NCBI RefSeq assembly: GCF_000004825.1
Contig: NW_008805066.1
Span: 496,001-560,000, forward strand
DNA length: 64,000 bases
DNA from: Heterostelium album PN500
Lineage: Eukaryota; Evosea; Eumycetozoa; Acytosteliales; Acytosteliaceae
Reading direction: 5' to 3'
The position numbers and the translations under genes are program-made. The notes below the pieces were generated by a model. It ran no database searches, had not been told where the DNA came from, and saw only the letters and a list, made by a program, of their open reading frames with translations. Of the stretch, positions 9,231-20,563 are shown one piece after another (within the stretch, counting starts at the first letter, position 1; each line of letters opens with the position of its first letter).

Positions 9231-11402
9231 TTTAACTTTGATTTATTATTTAGATAAATAAGAATAAAATATATAAATATATTGATTATAAAATATTCTA
9301 CTATAGAATTTAAAAAACAATATGTTTTTTTTTTGTTTTTATGTAAAACAAATATTATGGAATTCTCTTTTTCTTTGCTTTAAATAATTCTCTTATTTTA
9401 TTTATAAAAAATTTTTTTTTATCATTCACTAACCCTTTCAAACAAGGAGTTTATTGTGACAACCGTAGTAGAGATAATATGTATTACAACTTTAATAAAA
9501 ACAGAATTATCATAAAAAGATGAATGTAATTTCATTTTATCCCTCCCCAAAAAATGAAAAAATTTTGCTTACAGTTGAATTTGAGCACTATTTTCGCAAA
9601 ACGCACACAAAATTCAAACAAACTATGCAAACAAAAACCCAACCTATAAAATGAAATAACATATAGGAGAATAAAAAAGCAATCAATAACTGAAAGAAAT
9701 AAATTCTGTATTTCTCACATAAATCGAATGACTGATTTTAAATTTATGTTTATAGATTGTTTAACTCAAGTGTTGATTTAAACTAACCAAGTAGTATGAA
9801 ATTTGATAGAAAAAGAAAGTGTAAGATTTTTGGTGAAGATGTTTTGGGGTTACCCCTAATTTATAAAATTTATAATTTTTAATAATAAAAATAATTTATA
9901 TTTTATCACAGGTATATTTGATTTAGAAAAGTATTGTCTAGGTCATCTAATTGTTAACTGTATTTATTTTCCTTTTTAAATAGTATGTTTTTTTATTATT
10001 AGCTTTAAAAAAAAAAATTAATATGAGTAATATTGCCTCAAGATGTTAAAGTATACCCACAATAACATCTTTTGTACTAATTAACTCACTAGTGTTTTAA
10101 CTTCATTTGACTCCACCCCAATAAATGAAATAATTTTTTACACCACTCTCATTTTTTTAGCAAAACTCATTTCTAAGTTCATAAGTAACTATAGTTCAGA
10201 ATACTTGACAAAAAATATTAAAAGTTTATTTAGCGATAAAAACCTATTAATGTTTTCTTATTGTTTTTTTACTAATCTCTTTTAAATTTTCTTTTTCTTT
10301 TATTAAAAATTCTCTAACAAGCACTTAAATTTTTTAATTCTAATTTTTTTTTTTATTTTATTTTAAATTTACTTTTTTTTCTAAAACAAAATAGGAACCA
10401 TCAACCTGACCAAGAAGAACTAGATACTGTTTCGAAAATATTTGGTTTTCTCTTTGCCACTTCTGGATGGTTTCTCACAAGTGTGAATCCCACCCTCTTG
10501 GAAATGACAACCTGACTGGTAATGATGGTTTGTCTATTCGTGCTTCTCCACCCTGGATTTTAAATTTATTCTCGTAAAGAGAAGGACAAAATGCAAGACT
10601 GCACTTGAAAATCGAACTGACCTTTTTTCAAAAGGAGATAAGTCACTATTAACATATTTTTCTTGAGCATCTAATAATATTGTTTCTAACTCTTTGGCTT
10701 TCCTTTTCTTAGACTTATTTTTCTCTATCTTTAGTTTATTGTCTTTAGTTTGGTTCGCTCTTATCTATTCCAACCTGTATGCCTCATCCACGCATAGAAT
10801 TCACATATTTGACAAATTATTACTTTATAGTGACTATTACCAGTTTAAACAATAAACAATCTATGACCAATTGTTTCAGCTCCAAATGTGAAATTTTTTC
10901 TGTTAATCAAAAATTGAAAGCAGACTAGAGTGATTACAATAAAAAAAATAGAATCTTATCTTTATATTGTAACAAAAAGTTCAGTGATAAAAAAAAAAAA
11001 AACATATTTTATTAAATATTGGTGGGTGCAAGTTTATTTACTGATTGTACTTGTAATATACTTGTAAACACTGCAAGAAACCCATGTCAAGCAAAGAGAG
11101 GTTGCTTGGTCATTAGAAGACATGTATTTACTTGGTACCCAAGGAATCGATCGAGTTCAGATAACAAAAAGTTGTTTGAACAAGATAGAATGCACATTAC
11201 AGATCAATTCTATCAATAAAGAACTAATAAAGAATCTGATAGAAAAATTAAAAAATAAAAAAAATCAAAAATTAATATGAAATTTTTAATTGCAATTTAA
11301 AAAAGTGTAAAAAAAACAAGATAATTTTAAAGTAGTAGAGTCTTAGATTAATTTCACATTTGGAGCAAAAAAAAAAAAAATCGTTGTGATATCCTTCGAT
11401 TT
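9231..11402. other. Intergenic region with element remnants
   Basis: Contains the TIR element copy B (9530-9656). Bases about 10,390-10,640 are richer in G+C and look like decayed coding sequence that I could not assign. A 66-codon frame at 11,019-11,219 has no family resemblance. Confidence 0.45.
9530..9656. mobile_element. Short TIR element (MITE-like), copy B, about 127 bp
   Basis: Inverted relative to copy A at 2864-2970. The left end TTTCATTTTATCCCTCCC corresponds to the right end of copy A, and the right end CCCAACCTATAAAATGAAA to its left end. The interior shares CGCAAAACGCACACAAAA. Non-coding. Confidence 0.5.
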
Positions 11403-12135
11403 CTACCTTTTCCTTTTATTTGAGTCACTCTGACTTGAGTCGTTATTGTTATTGTTATTATTATCATCGTCATAGTCTTTCTTTTGATCTTGGGGGTTGA
11501 GTAATTTATCTAAATTGTGAAGATCTTTTGATTGTTTCTCTTTATTTTTTTTTTTAATATATTTAAGGCCACACGCATTGCAGAATGGTTGACCTTGGGG
11601 TCCTTTACGCCATTCTGGCGTTTCCTTTTTTCCACAACCACTGCATGAAGAAGGCTATAACAATAATTAATAAAGATTTTTTATAAATTTTAATTAAAAA
11701 TAATACTTACTTTGACACCTGGTGGACGACCTTTCTTTTTTAGCTGGTGGTGGCAGGTTTGGTATATATATATTTGGGTTGGTTTCTGCTGGGGGAGGGG
11801 ATGGAAAGGTATATGTAGGTGTAGCAGTAGTAGAGGAAGTAGTAGTTGTAGTTGAGGTGGTTGTGGTTGTGGTAGTTGTAGTAGTTGTAGTTGATGAGTC
11901 TAGATCAGACTGATCATCAGAGGCCAATTCACTTAGAGTAGATGATAATTCAAAAAGATTTTGCAAACCATTTATATAACTAAAAATTTGGATTAATAGC
12001 TTTTCTTGATCTGAAGAAGTGGAGCTATTAGTATAGGTTGCAAGGTTAGGTTAATGTACATATATTGGGAATTTATTATATTCTTCTTGATTTTAGAATA
12101 TTTTTTAAATTAATACTATACATTTTCTCATTCAT
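11403..12135 (-). pseudogene. GATA-type zinc-finger gene 2, frame interrupted
   Basis: The last exon (11654-11403) encodes a clear GATA finger, CSGC, 17 residues, CNAC, then a basic and Asn-rich tail. The exon before it (about 12010-11711) carries a Thr-rich tract and Pro-rich stretch and ends with the AT-hook-like sequence KKKGRPPGVK next to a GTAAGT donor. But the Thr/Pro frame and the KKKGRPPGVK-finger frame differ by one base. They would agree with five rather than six A's in the run at 11736-11741. A possible first exon is 12135-12117 (ATG, MNEKMY). Either a sequencing/assembly indel or a recent loss; the finger itself is undamaged. The 5' end is tentative. Confidence 0.6.
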
Positions 12136-13270
12136 ATTTAATAATTTGTTATATTTTAGTTTATTATATTGAAAGTGGCTTCATTCAAATGAAAAGAAAT
12201 GAAGAGAAAATGAAATGTCAAAAAAACAAGTTTTTATTGTTGGTTTACATTTTAATTAAAATAAAAAAAAGAACAGATAAAAAAAAATGGGAAGAGTCTC
12301 TTGATTGATCAAAAAAAACACACATGTTTCAATTCCATGGAATTAAACACATGAAAAATCAGTAATTTAAAAAAAACAATATTTTATTAATGGGCACTGA
12401 GCATTGATTAATGGGCACTGAGCAATACAGAGATCATCAAAAAACAACATTAACAACATGCATTGTCTGGGAACCACCTCATTTAAGCAATTTATAATAT
12501 GTATTTACTACAATCTATCACCTCATTGATTAACAAGTTTACTAATTTATTTGTTAGTTCCCTCATGTTCAAAATTAATCTTGATAGAGAGCAGTGGTTT
12601 GTTTATTTGTTGTGTGTTGAACTTCCTTTTTTAGTGAGATTATATTTTATTTAATTGGTTGTTACAAATTAAATTGTTGATTGTGGGCGTTCCTCATTGA
12701 ATGTCTTGTAATATTGAGTAAAAAATTAGAATAAATTAAACATTTAATTCTTTTAATATTTTGTGGGATGTCAAACACTCGAGATTTACTACATGTACTT
12801 GATTATGGTTGCTGGCGTGCTGGCAACTGGATTAGCAGTTGCGTTGGCAGTCACCAACGTAATCGATGGCGACTGTATTGGCGACTGAGTGGTGACTTGG
12901 TTGGCAGTTGAATTGCCAATGGATTGGTGAGATTGTGGTTGGTGGAAAAATGAAAGCGGTAGCGAATCTTATATTGTTAAAGGTAATACAGTCTCTGGTA
13001 ATGATAACGTTGAATCATCTTATGATGAAATAGATTTGTGCTAGGTGGTGATGCATACAAGATATCTAGGACGTGGAATAGTCGAATGTCACTCGCAACC
13101 ATGGGAGTTCTTGCCCTCATACAATAAATGCCTAAACTGGTACCGACTTTTTAAATGGGTGTTCGAGAACGAATGAATTTGACATGATGGCGACACCGTC
13201 AATAATGCTTTCTAGCTCTTCATATCCAAATGTCTCTAGATTCTGACAGCAAAACTAACAAGCCAGTCCT

Positions 13271-13301
<31 letters not shown>

Positions 13302-13742
13302 GTATACGGTGTTGTATTTGACAATTAGGCTATATCAGAGATAGCATACATTACGTTATTATCAAAATCTTCTTTAGTTATACATTGTTTTAATATTTGA
13401 TTTTAAATAATAAAAAAATGAAAAAATGATCACAATTTTAATATCCAGATCTTTTTTTTTTTTTTTTTTGATTCGTTACACCATTGATAATTATGCTTTT
13501 AAATACATTTTATATAAGGAGGTTCTCTTCTTGCCTATGGAAGAATACATCAAGTCGGAATATATTTTAACGTGCATTTAGCTTTAAATTATCTTCTCAT
13601 TGACCTTGATTATTATTATTATTATAAAAATAAATAATGATATTTTTTGTCATCAGTCAAAAAAAAATTGTATTTTTAAAAAAAAAAAAAAAAAAAACAA
13701 TTAAAAATATAAAAAGTGAAATTAAAAATTTATTTATAGATG
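11967..13742. other. Intergenic region with a G+C-richer relic
   Basis: Bases about 12,770-13,270 are much richer in G+C than the surroundings and contain a short irregular repeat of TTGGCAGTTG / TTGGCGACTG type at 12,815-12,925. No open frame survives. A run of over 20 A's at about 13,277-13,300 and a T-run near 13,450 bound the relic, which could fit an old retrocopy or LINE-like tail; that is inference. Confidence 0.4.
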
Positions 13743-13985
13743 TTAGGTACGTATTCTATTTCTAATATTATTTCCAATTACTATTATTGCGATACGGCAC
13801 TGATCTGGAGTAGCTTCTTCTCCGTTTGGGTTTGTATTTGTTTTGATTACCATCACAATAAATTTTCTCTAAAAACAATTATATTTAATAATTCGTTTGA
13901 TTTAGATCAAATAATAGTATTTGTATTTCTATAAAATAATAGATACCTTGGGTTTGAAAACATGACGCCTCTTCAAAGGTGGCAT
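13743..13985 (-). CDS. Two-exon mini-protein, 54 aa, copy 2
   Basis: Inverted paralog of the gene at 3320-3535. Exon 1 (13985-13947) encodes MPPLKRRHVFKPK. The intron starts GTATCTATTATTTTAT, identical to copy 1, and ends TTTTTAG. Exon 2 (13868-13743) encodes 41 residues starting RKFIVMVIK, with the conserved PNGEEATP turn and IIVIGN strand. Start codon, exon-1 length (13 codons) and intron phase are preserved, so both copies are probably real genes. No similarity to a known family recognised. The duplicated block extends upstream to about 14,290. Confidence 0.6.
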
Positions 13986-15577
13986 TGTTCTGTCAGTATT
14001 TAGATTTTAATTTAAGAATTTAATTTTGATTTGAAATTAATGAGTGTAACTTTTCTAAATTTAAAGTGATTATTAATTTTTTTTTTTTAATTAATTTTCA
14101 TAATTAATTTGCTTACCACTTTTGTAAATGATGTGTAATTTAATTTGGATCACATATATAAATTTTAATGGTGTTTGTTCATTTATGTTTAATATGTTGT
14201 TTTTGCTATCAAACTGTGAATCTAATCAATTGAGTATATAACAATACAAATAAAAACAACAGTGAAGTTACTATGGTATAAGAAAAAGATCTCTTTCTAC
14301 CATCCAAGCTGGGATGATTTCATCTATCAACTAATCTCAACCACAGTGAAACCACCTACTAAATATGGAGTGATTCCATATTAACTTTGAGTTTTTGAAT
14401 ATAAATTATTTTTCATACACTTATTTTGTTCGATCAATATATAAATTGTTCAAAAACATATGGGATTTTAATAAAGATAAAGAAACATTTAAAAAAGGCA
14501 ATTTGTTGTAAATGAACGAGATATATTGGAAAGAGAGTCAATAATTAAAACTGACAATATTGTAAATAAAGGTGTTTAATGAGTTATATATGTTTTATTT
14601 GCGAGACGCACAATTTGAATCAATAAATTTATTATAAACTACAACAACATGAAAGTTCATACAATAATGAACGGATCACCATCTAAGTTTTTTTTTGTGA
14701 CCAGAATCAATTAAAGAAAATGAGTAATAGAAAATTATTGGAAAAAATACACATAACTTAAAATTTTAATTTAACTAGCACTATTTATTGTACCACTATA
14801 AATTTTATCACACTCAATGTTCAAATTAAACAATCCTCATTCCTCAAATAGCCACCAATTAGTATAGGTGTTATTAAGTGCTAATTGAAATGTGAACATT
14901 GATTGAATCGATGTGCTCTTTTCATTATCATACGTATTAAAAACAAAGAAGTTACAATAGGTGGTAATTCCATTCATATATTGTTCTAAAAGAGCATACA
15001 CTACAATTACATTGTTAAATATTAATTTATTAAAGACTGAACTGTTATTTCAATTTAGTTCTTGTGTTGCTTTGAATGAGGTGATTATTTATGATAGTTT
15101 TTATTCGCACATAGTGAGTATCATTCAACCCAGATTCTAATATTACGCACTGAATTTTATTTTTTGTAAACTAACTCACTGATATATTTAATATTTTCAT
15201 ACCCCCCATCCAATGATCAGTAAGATGAAAGACTATGTGTTGTTTTTAAAAGGGTTAAATATTTATAACATGAAATAAAAAAGCACTACAATTTTAACTA
15301 AAATCACTTTTTTTTGATCAAATAGGGTTGTCAATCATTTTTGTTTTCACCCATTAATCAATGAGAAGCAATCCTTTTTTGTTTTTTTTTGTTTTAATGA
15401 ATCATAGCAAATATTAATATGAACATTGTTAAGCTTTGCATAACAAAGAGAAGCTATTTAAAGTGATTTAAATTTATGTTTTAGTACTTTTATATATTAG
15501 ATTTACTTATTTATAACAAAACAAACTACAAATATATATCACTATCCATTTGTATATAAACTATTATAGTATTAGTA
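13986..15577. other. Intergenic region between mini-gene 2 and GATA gene 3
   Basis: Divergent promoters would lie here. Bases 13,986-14,290 are the upstream part of the inverted duplication with 2985-3320. The remainder is A+T-rich with nothing recognised. Confidence 0.5.
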
Positions 15578-16988
15578 ATGAATTCTCACAATTCTAATAT
15601 GGACTTTCTTGATCTCACACGGGAAGTTAACAAATACTTGGGCAGAGATGATACATACCTTGAAAAGGTTAAGTATTTAACTTTATTAACAGCCTTTATA
15701 ATGTTTCTAACTTTTTGATTCTATTTTTACTCAATATAATTAGTTGATATCTGTCAAACAACAGATACAAAAGGAAATCCAAACGAATGGAATTGACAAA
15801 ATACGTCCAATTAAGTCTTTAAAATTGATTATCTTGCTTTGTAAAAGGTTGATCGATCTATTCCCTGAAAATCAAAAAAATAAGGTAATTATTTTTTTGA
15901 GCAATTTTAAAAAAACAAAAAAAGTAGTAATTTTTTTTTCTCCCAGCTAAAACAATCTGAATTCAGAAATGATTATTTGTAAGTAATAAATTCTATCATA
16001 TGTTACAAAATAAATAAATATATGTTTATTAATAAAACCCAAATTGTTTTTTAAAAATAGGAAAATCGATAATGCATTTAATGATCTATTTAATTCACAT
16101 ATCCTTGATCCCTACAAAGAACAAGCTAATTTGGAATCATTCTTAGCGAGCAAATGCAGTCAAACGATGGTTGTTTCATCCAGTAGTAGTCTCACACCTG
16201 TCCATTATAATCGGTCTCCACCAGAGTCAAAAACAACCAAGGGTAAGCATAAACGACACAAGCGTTCAAAAATCGATGTAGAAAATGTGGTCTGCGTGGT
16301 GTGTAGAATCACTTACACGCCAGAGTGGAGATTAAACGCAAAAGGTGAACGCGTTTGCAACCGCTGTGGACTGCGTGAACAAAATGAAATCAAACGAGCG
16401 AACAAAAATAAGCAAACAACGAAAGGTCAACCATCTTGTTCTCCAAGTTCTGATGAAACGTTGTCTCTGTCTCCAGCTAACTCTCCAAGTATAATCAACC
16501 AACAACTAACATCTTTTCCAAGAGACACCACCACTACATTCAGTAATGCCTCTATCCCACCTTCTTCCCCTTTCTCAAATGCTTACTCTCAACCTCCAAT
16601 TACAAGAGGCAGTAGCACTGAAATACATAATAACTCGTTAGAATCTGTTAATTATATGGATAGAGATAATAATAATAATTATAGCTATAATAATAGTAAC
16701 TATAGCTATAATAATAGTATCTATAGTTATAGTAATAATAATTATTATTATAGATATAGATATAATAATAATAGTTATAGCTTTATTGATGTCATTAATA
16801 ATAATAATAATAATAATAATTATAGTTATCACTCTAATGGTAATAATAATACTTATAGTAGCTATAGTAATAGTTATAGCTATAATAATTATAACTATTT
16901 TAATAATAGCAATAATTATAATAATTATATTAACAATAGCAATAATAACAATAATAATAGCAATAATAATAACAATAGCAGCCAGTAA
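15578..16988 (+). CDS. GATA-type zinc-finger protein 3, four exons, about 395 aa
   Basis: Exons 15578-15667, 15744-15884, 15947-15978 and 16061-16988 join in frame with GT/AG borders (donors GTTAAG, GTAATT, GTAAGT). The N-terminal ~90 residues are helical with charged and leucine-rich segments (IKSLKLIILLCKRLIDLF) and could mediate protein contacts. The finger in exon 4 is CVVC, 17 residues, CNRC, with the TPEWR signature, preceded by a basic patch (KHKRHKRSK). A Ser/Pro-rich linker and a long Asn/Ser/Tyr-rich low-complexity tail follow. Unlike finger 1 and 2 it has CNRCGL rather than CNACGL. Likely a nuclear transcription factor; the first exon-intron border is the least certain part. Confidence 0.75.
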
Positions 16989-17539
16989 AAGTAAACAATA
17001 GTGTGTCAAAGAGTACCAACATCTATTAATTTACAACATAACTATTAATTAATTTTAATAGTAAATAATGATTTGTTTAAAAATAAGAACTAATAAAATA
17101 AAGTTAACTTTGTACATAATAGTTTGATATCTTCTTCATCTTCAAATTTTCAAATATATAAGAGATTATTCAACATTGTTATATTTTATCACTAACTTTT
17201 GTTTTCTCCTCTTTAGTTAAATCTTTGAATCAGAATAAAGCATCCATTCTAAAAAATAAAAAACATCAAAATTTTTAATGTTTTATGAAGCGTCATCTAA
17301 AACAAAATTAAACATTTTAATTTCAAAACCTTAAATATTCTATGTAGATAAAAACAAATTTTTATAGAATATTTATTATTTATTACTATATATCATTCGT
17401 ATTATTATAATACTAATAAATATATAAAGTTTGAAATAGATTTGTGCTAAAATTAAGAAGATTATTATTAACAAATTATATAAATAAATTCAGTAATATT
17501 AAAGAATTTGATATAAATTTATTTCAATTAAATGCATCA
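16989..17539. other. Intergenic, convergent 3' flanks
   Basis: A+T-rich DNA between the 3' ends of GATA gene 3 and the minus-strand acidic protein gene. Nothing recognised. Confidence 0.5.
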
Positions 17540-18037
17540 TTATTCAGAGTTATATGGTGTGTGCAATGGGTAATGATTATCGGGACCTGGCGTGTAATTG
17601 ATTTCGAGGTATATCTGGTTGCGGCTGTTGATATCTCTCGTCAATCGACATCCAAAACAATCGATAACGCATTCCGAATGCATTTCTAAGGTATGTTCTA
17701 GAATGTCTTCTTCGAGTCCTCTGGTTGTGCATCCAGAGTGTGAGCAGGTAAATTCGTAGTCTTCCATTTCAATTTCAAGAAGTTCTGAATCATCGCTGTG
17801 ACTCTGACTTTCATACTCGGTATCGGTGTCGGTATCCTCATTATCTTCAGTGACAATGGGAGGTGATTGGTAGTCAGCACTACTACTTCTTGCATTTCCA
17901 CTTACACCACCAAGCTCCACTCTACATCCTAGTTGATCTCCAACACCACCTCCAGTATTCAATATATCAATTTCAGCATGAATATCAACTTCAATTTGGT
18001 TGCCACTACCTTCAAGATTGTCATCATTGTAATTCAT
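17540..18037 (-). CDS. Acidic protein with a C2H2-like motif, 165 aa
   Basis: Single exon, ATG at 18037. The middle is acidic and Ser/Asp/Thr-rich. Residues 98-120 contain C98-x4-C103-x11-H115-x4-H120, a possible zinc finger of C2H2-like spacing, and two more cysteine pairs (C123, C127, C130) follow. No signal peptide or membrane segment. The coding G+C content is higher than the flanks, supporting a real gene. The family is not recognised; a nucleic-acid or protein-binding finger is possible but unproven. Confidence 0.55.
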   Translation of the reverse strand: MNYNDDNLEGSGNQIEVDIHAEIDILNTGGGVGDQLGCRVELGGVSGNARSSSADYQSPPIVTEDNEDTDTDTEYESQSHSDDSELLEIEMEDYEFTCSHSGCTTRGLEEDILEHTLEMHSECVIDCFGCRLTRDINSRNQIYLEINYTPGPDNHYPLHTPYNSE

Positions 18038-18539
18038 CTTTATTTATATATATATTTACTGTTTTTGAACCTGTAAATTTTGTTTTTGAGATACATAAAA
18101 ATGGTAAATAAAAAAAGTTTAAGAATGACAAAGAGAATGAAAAGAAGATTTGTACAATTAGTTAAAAATCACTTGTAAGCAATGGTTTAATAAATAGGAA
18201 GAGAACATACCAAATTTTAAATTTTCTTTAAAAAAAAATGATTAATTAATTTGTCTAAAGATATAATATGTTTTATTAATTTATAAAAAACAATTTATAA
18301 AGCAAATATATAGGGTATTCAAAAAAAAAACAATTACAACCACACACCCAATCATATATATTTAAATAAACTTAGGTTAAAAATTAAAAATAGAAGATCA
18401 TCAACCACACTATCCGAAGAATCAGTTTAATTTCCTTTTTGACAATGTTATTATATGTTTCTCATATTAAAAATAAAATTTTTTTATTAGAGTTATTAAA
18501 TTGGTAGTGGTAAAGTATAAATAATTCTAATTTTTTAAG

Positions 18540-18650
18540 AGTTAACCACAAACCAGCAACACACAAAAATATTAATCTTAATGATAAGATATAAAACACC
18601 AAAAAGGTATACTTGAACTTTAAAATATTGTAGAGATTTTCATTTCACAG
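18540..18650 (+). repeat. Dispersed repeat, copy 1
   Basis: Begins GAGTTAACCACAAACCAGC, continues through TTAATCTTAATGATAAGAT and ends near TATTGTAGAGATTTTCAT. Related copies lie at 55186-55440 (plus) and 61905-62160 (minus). Non-coding. Copies 2 and 3 sit upstream of cyclin genes. Confidence 0.55.
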
Positions 18651-18968
18651 AACTGTGTTGTTAGTGTTGTGAGAAAGAGTGTATTTTGGGGGAGTTTAAT
18701 ATTTGGAGCATAGAGCCACAAGACATTCATTTTATTGGTTTGAATCACAAAAAACAGTGGTTCAAAATTATTTTAAATAATTTATGTTAACAATTTTTTT
18801 GTGCTCATAGATCTGAAATCTGTAAAGTAAAATTTTCTATTAGTTCTTTGCCAATTTAAACCCGGTAAAAGAGACCTGACAAGGATGCTTCTGTTTCTGA
18901 GGATTTAATGCATTTACTTTTATTTGGAATATCACCAAAGATTTTGAAAGACTTCAAAATAGTGACGG

Positions 18969-19108
18969 GGCTGTAGAATGACATGCATAGCAACGGAGCT
19001 ATGGTGTGACATGCATAGTAACAGAGCTGTAGAATGACATGCATAGCAACGGAGCTATAGTGAGAAATGCATTGTAACAAAGTTATGGAGAAACTAGCCC
19101 AGTTACGG
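18969..19108. repeat. 28-bp tandem repeat, locus 2, five units
   Basis: Five consecutive 28-bp units; units 1 and 3 are almost identical (CTGTAGAATGACATGCATAG then CAACGG), the last two are degenerate. It is the reverse complement of the repeat at 4335-4492. Confidence 0.8.
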
Positions 19109-19649
19109 AGCAAATATTTGAGTTTCTCTTGAATATAGCTTTAACTTCCGATTGCCTTGTAGCCTGCAGATAGGAGTGGTTCTAATTCACAACAAGTATG
19201 TGCTAAGTTTGGTAGAACAGTTCTAAATATCTAGAATTATTGTAAAAAGATAGTTAAAAAATAGCACAAAAAAAATTGATTAAATGATCATAAAAAAAAA
19301 AAAAAAAATTTTGATTAAAAACATTCCAACAATGTTGTAAGAGAGATATATTTATGACTATGTATTATATAAATTAGATTTATCACACAATATTATTGAT
19401 CAAAAAAAACAAAAACAATGGAAGCATTAAAGTAATATCACAAACAAACTAATAACAAAATGTAAAAGCAATTACTAACAATCAATCTATCAGATTATTC
19501 AAACAAAACAGTCAAAGATTGTTGAATCTAGAAAGTCTATAGAATACTTCCAACCAATAAATGTTTCAAACCGTTGGTTGAGCTATCATTATGCAACAAC
19601 TTCATTTCGAACCTACCTAAACATTAGTTGGTTTTAGTTTTTGTATTTC

Positions 19650-19816
19650 TCATAATAATTATTAACGATCTCATTGTAATGAAGATCATTATCAGAGTTG
19701 TTAATGGTTGCTCTAACTTGTTGTTATAATTGTGGAATAGGTGGTTTGTATGGCGTAAATGGTTCATTTCCAAATTCAGAGTCTGAATGGTATTGGTGGC
19801 GATAAATTTGGTTCTA
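19650..19816 (-). pseudogene. Relic of the LRR/poly-Q gene at the right edge
   Basis: On the minus strand the sequence encodes YRHQYHSDSEFG-NEPFTPYKPP-PQ and then, after a stop, a stretch resembling DNDSHYNDIVSN. Both match the protein encoded at 62495-63692 in the same order, with the intervening Gln tract gone. It has no start or flanking exons. An old partial duplicate. Confidence 0.65.
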
Positions 19817-20563
19817 AAAATAATAGTATAGATGAATTTGTATAAAAATCACTTTCACCGTTGCAATTAAATCAACAATCTTATTAATTCATAGTGCCAA
19901 ATATAATAAATTTATACAAACATCAATTTTCCTAGTTGCAAATAAAAATCTCATCAACCACTACAACAATACTTAAAAATAGTGTTCAATAATACACATT
20001 AACAATAATTGATGTATGTATGAAATCAATTAAAAAATAAATTTATTTTGATCAAATTAATCTTTTCAAAACTTTTTTTTTTTTTAGTCCATTATTGTTT
20101 TTTTAAATACTTATCAAATTTATATGTACTTATATTTAAAAGTATATTTTATAACAGTATACCGTCTATAGTCTGCAAGCTATTAATTATTTGCTTAGGA
20201 ATTTAAAAGATAACGTTCTGTAAGTCTTCTTATCTATTCTATTCTCTTACTTATATTTCTTTTGAGAAATAACAAGTCCCATCTTCTTTCTTGTTCTCTT
20301 GTCTCATTCATATACTATTTCTATTTCCCATATATATATATATATTTGATTCCTAAAGTTTATCTACCTCAACAAAATTAGACAACCTATCAACATTCTG
20401 TATTATATTCATAGTCTTTATTTTGAACAATCTATTGTACCAAGTTGGAAGATATATTTTACCGTTTTTTATTATTTGCTATAACAACAATTATTACTTT
20501 TAACATATTGACTTTATTGAAACAAAATTATCTATACAATATTTGTATTTAAAGGATAAAAGT

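Larger units (their letters stand above)
18038..20563. other. Intergenic region with repeats and a gene relic
   Basis: Contains a dispersed repeat (18540-18650), the second 28-bp satellite locus (18969-19108) and a relic of an LRR/poly-Q gene (19650-19816). The remainder, including 19,820-20,560, shows nothing recognisable. Confidence 0.5.

Noticed and set aside
11722-11913. Plus-strand frame rich in Val and Gly
   Set aside because: Antisense of the Thr-rich tract of GATA gene 2; no independent support.
16638-17009. Open frames rich in Ile/Val on both strands
   Set aside because: They are other-frame readings of the Asn/Tyr/Ser-rich tail of GATA gene 3.
18856-19113. 85-codon minus-strand frame with repeating CMSF/ACHT peptides
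   Set aside because: It is a read-through of the 28-bp satellite, whose period is not a multiple of three.
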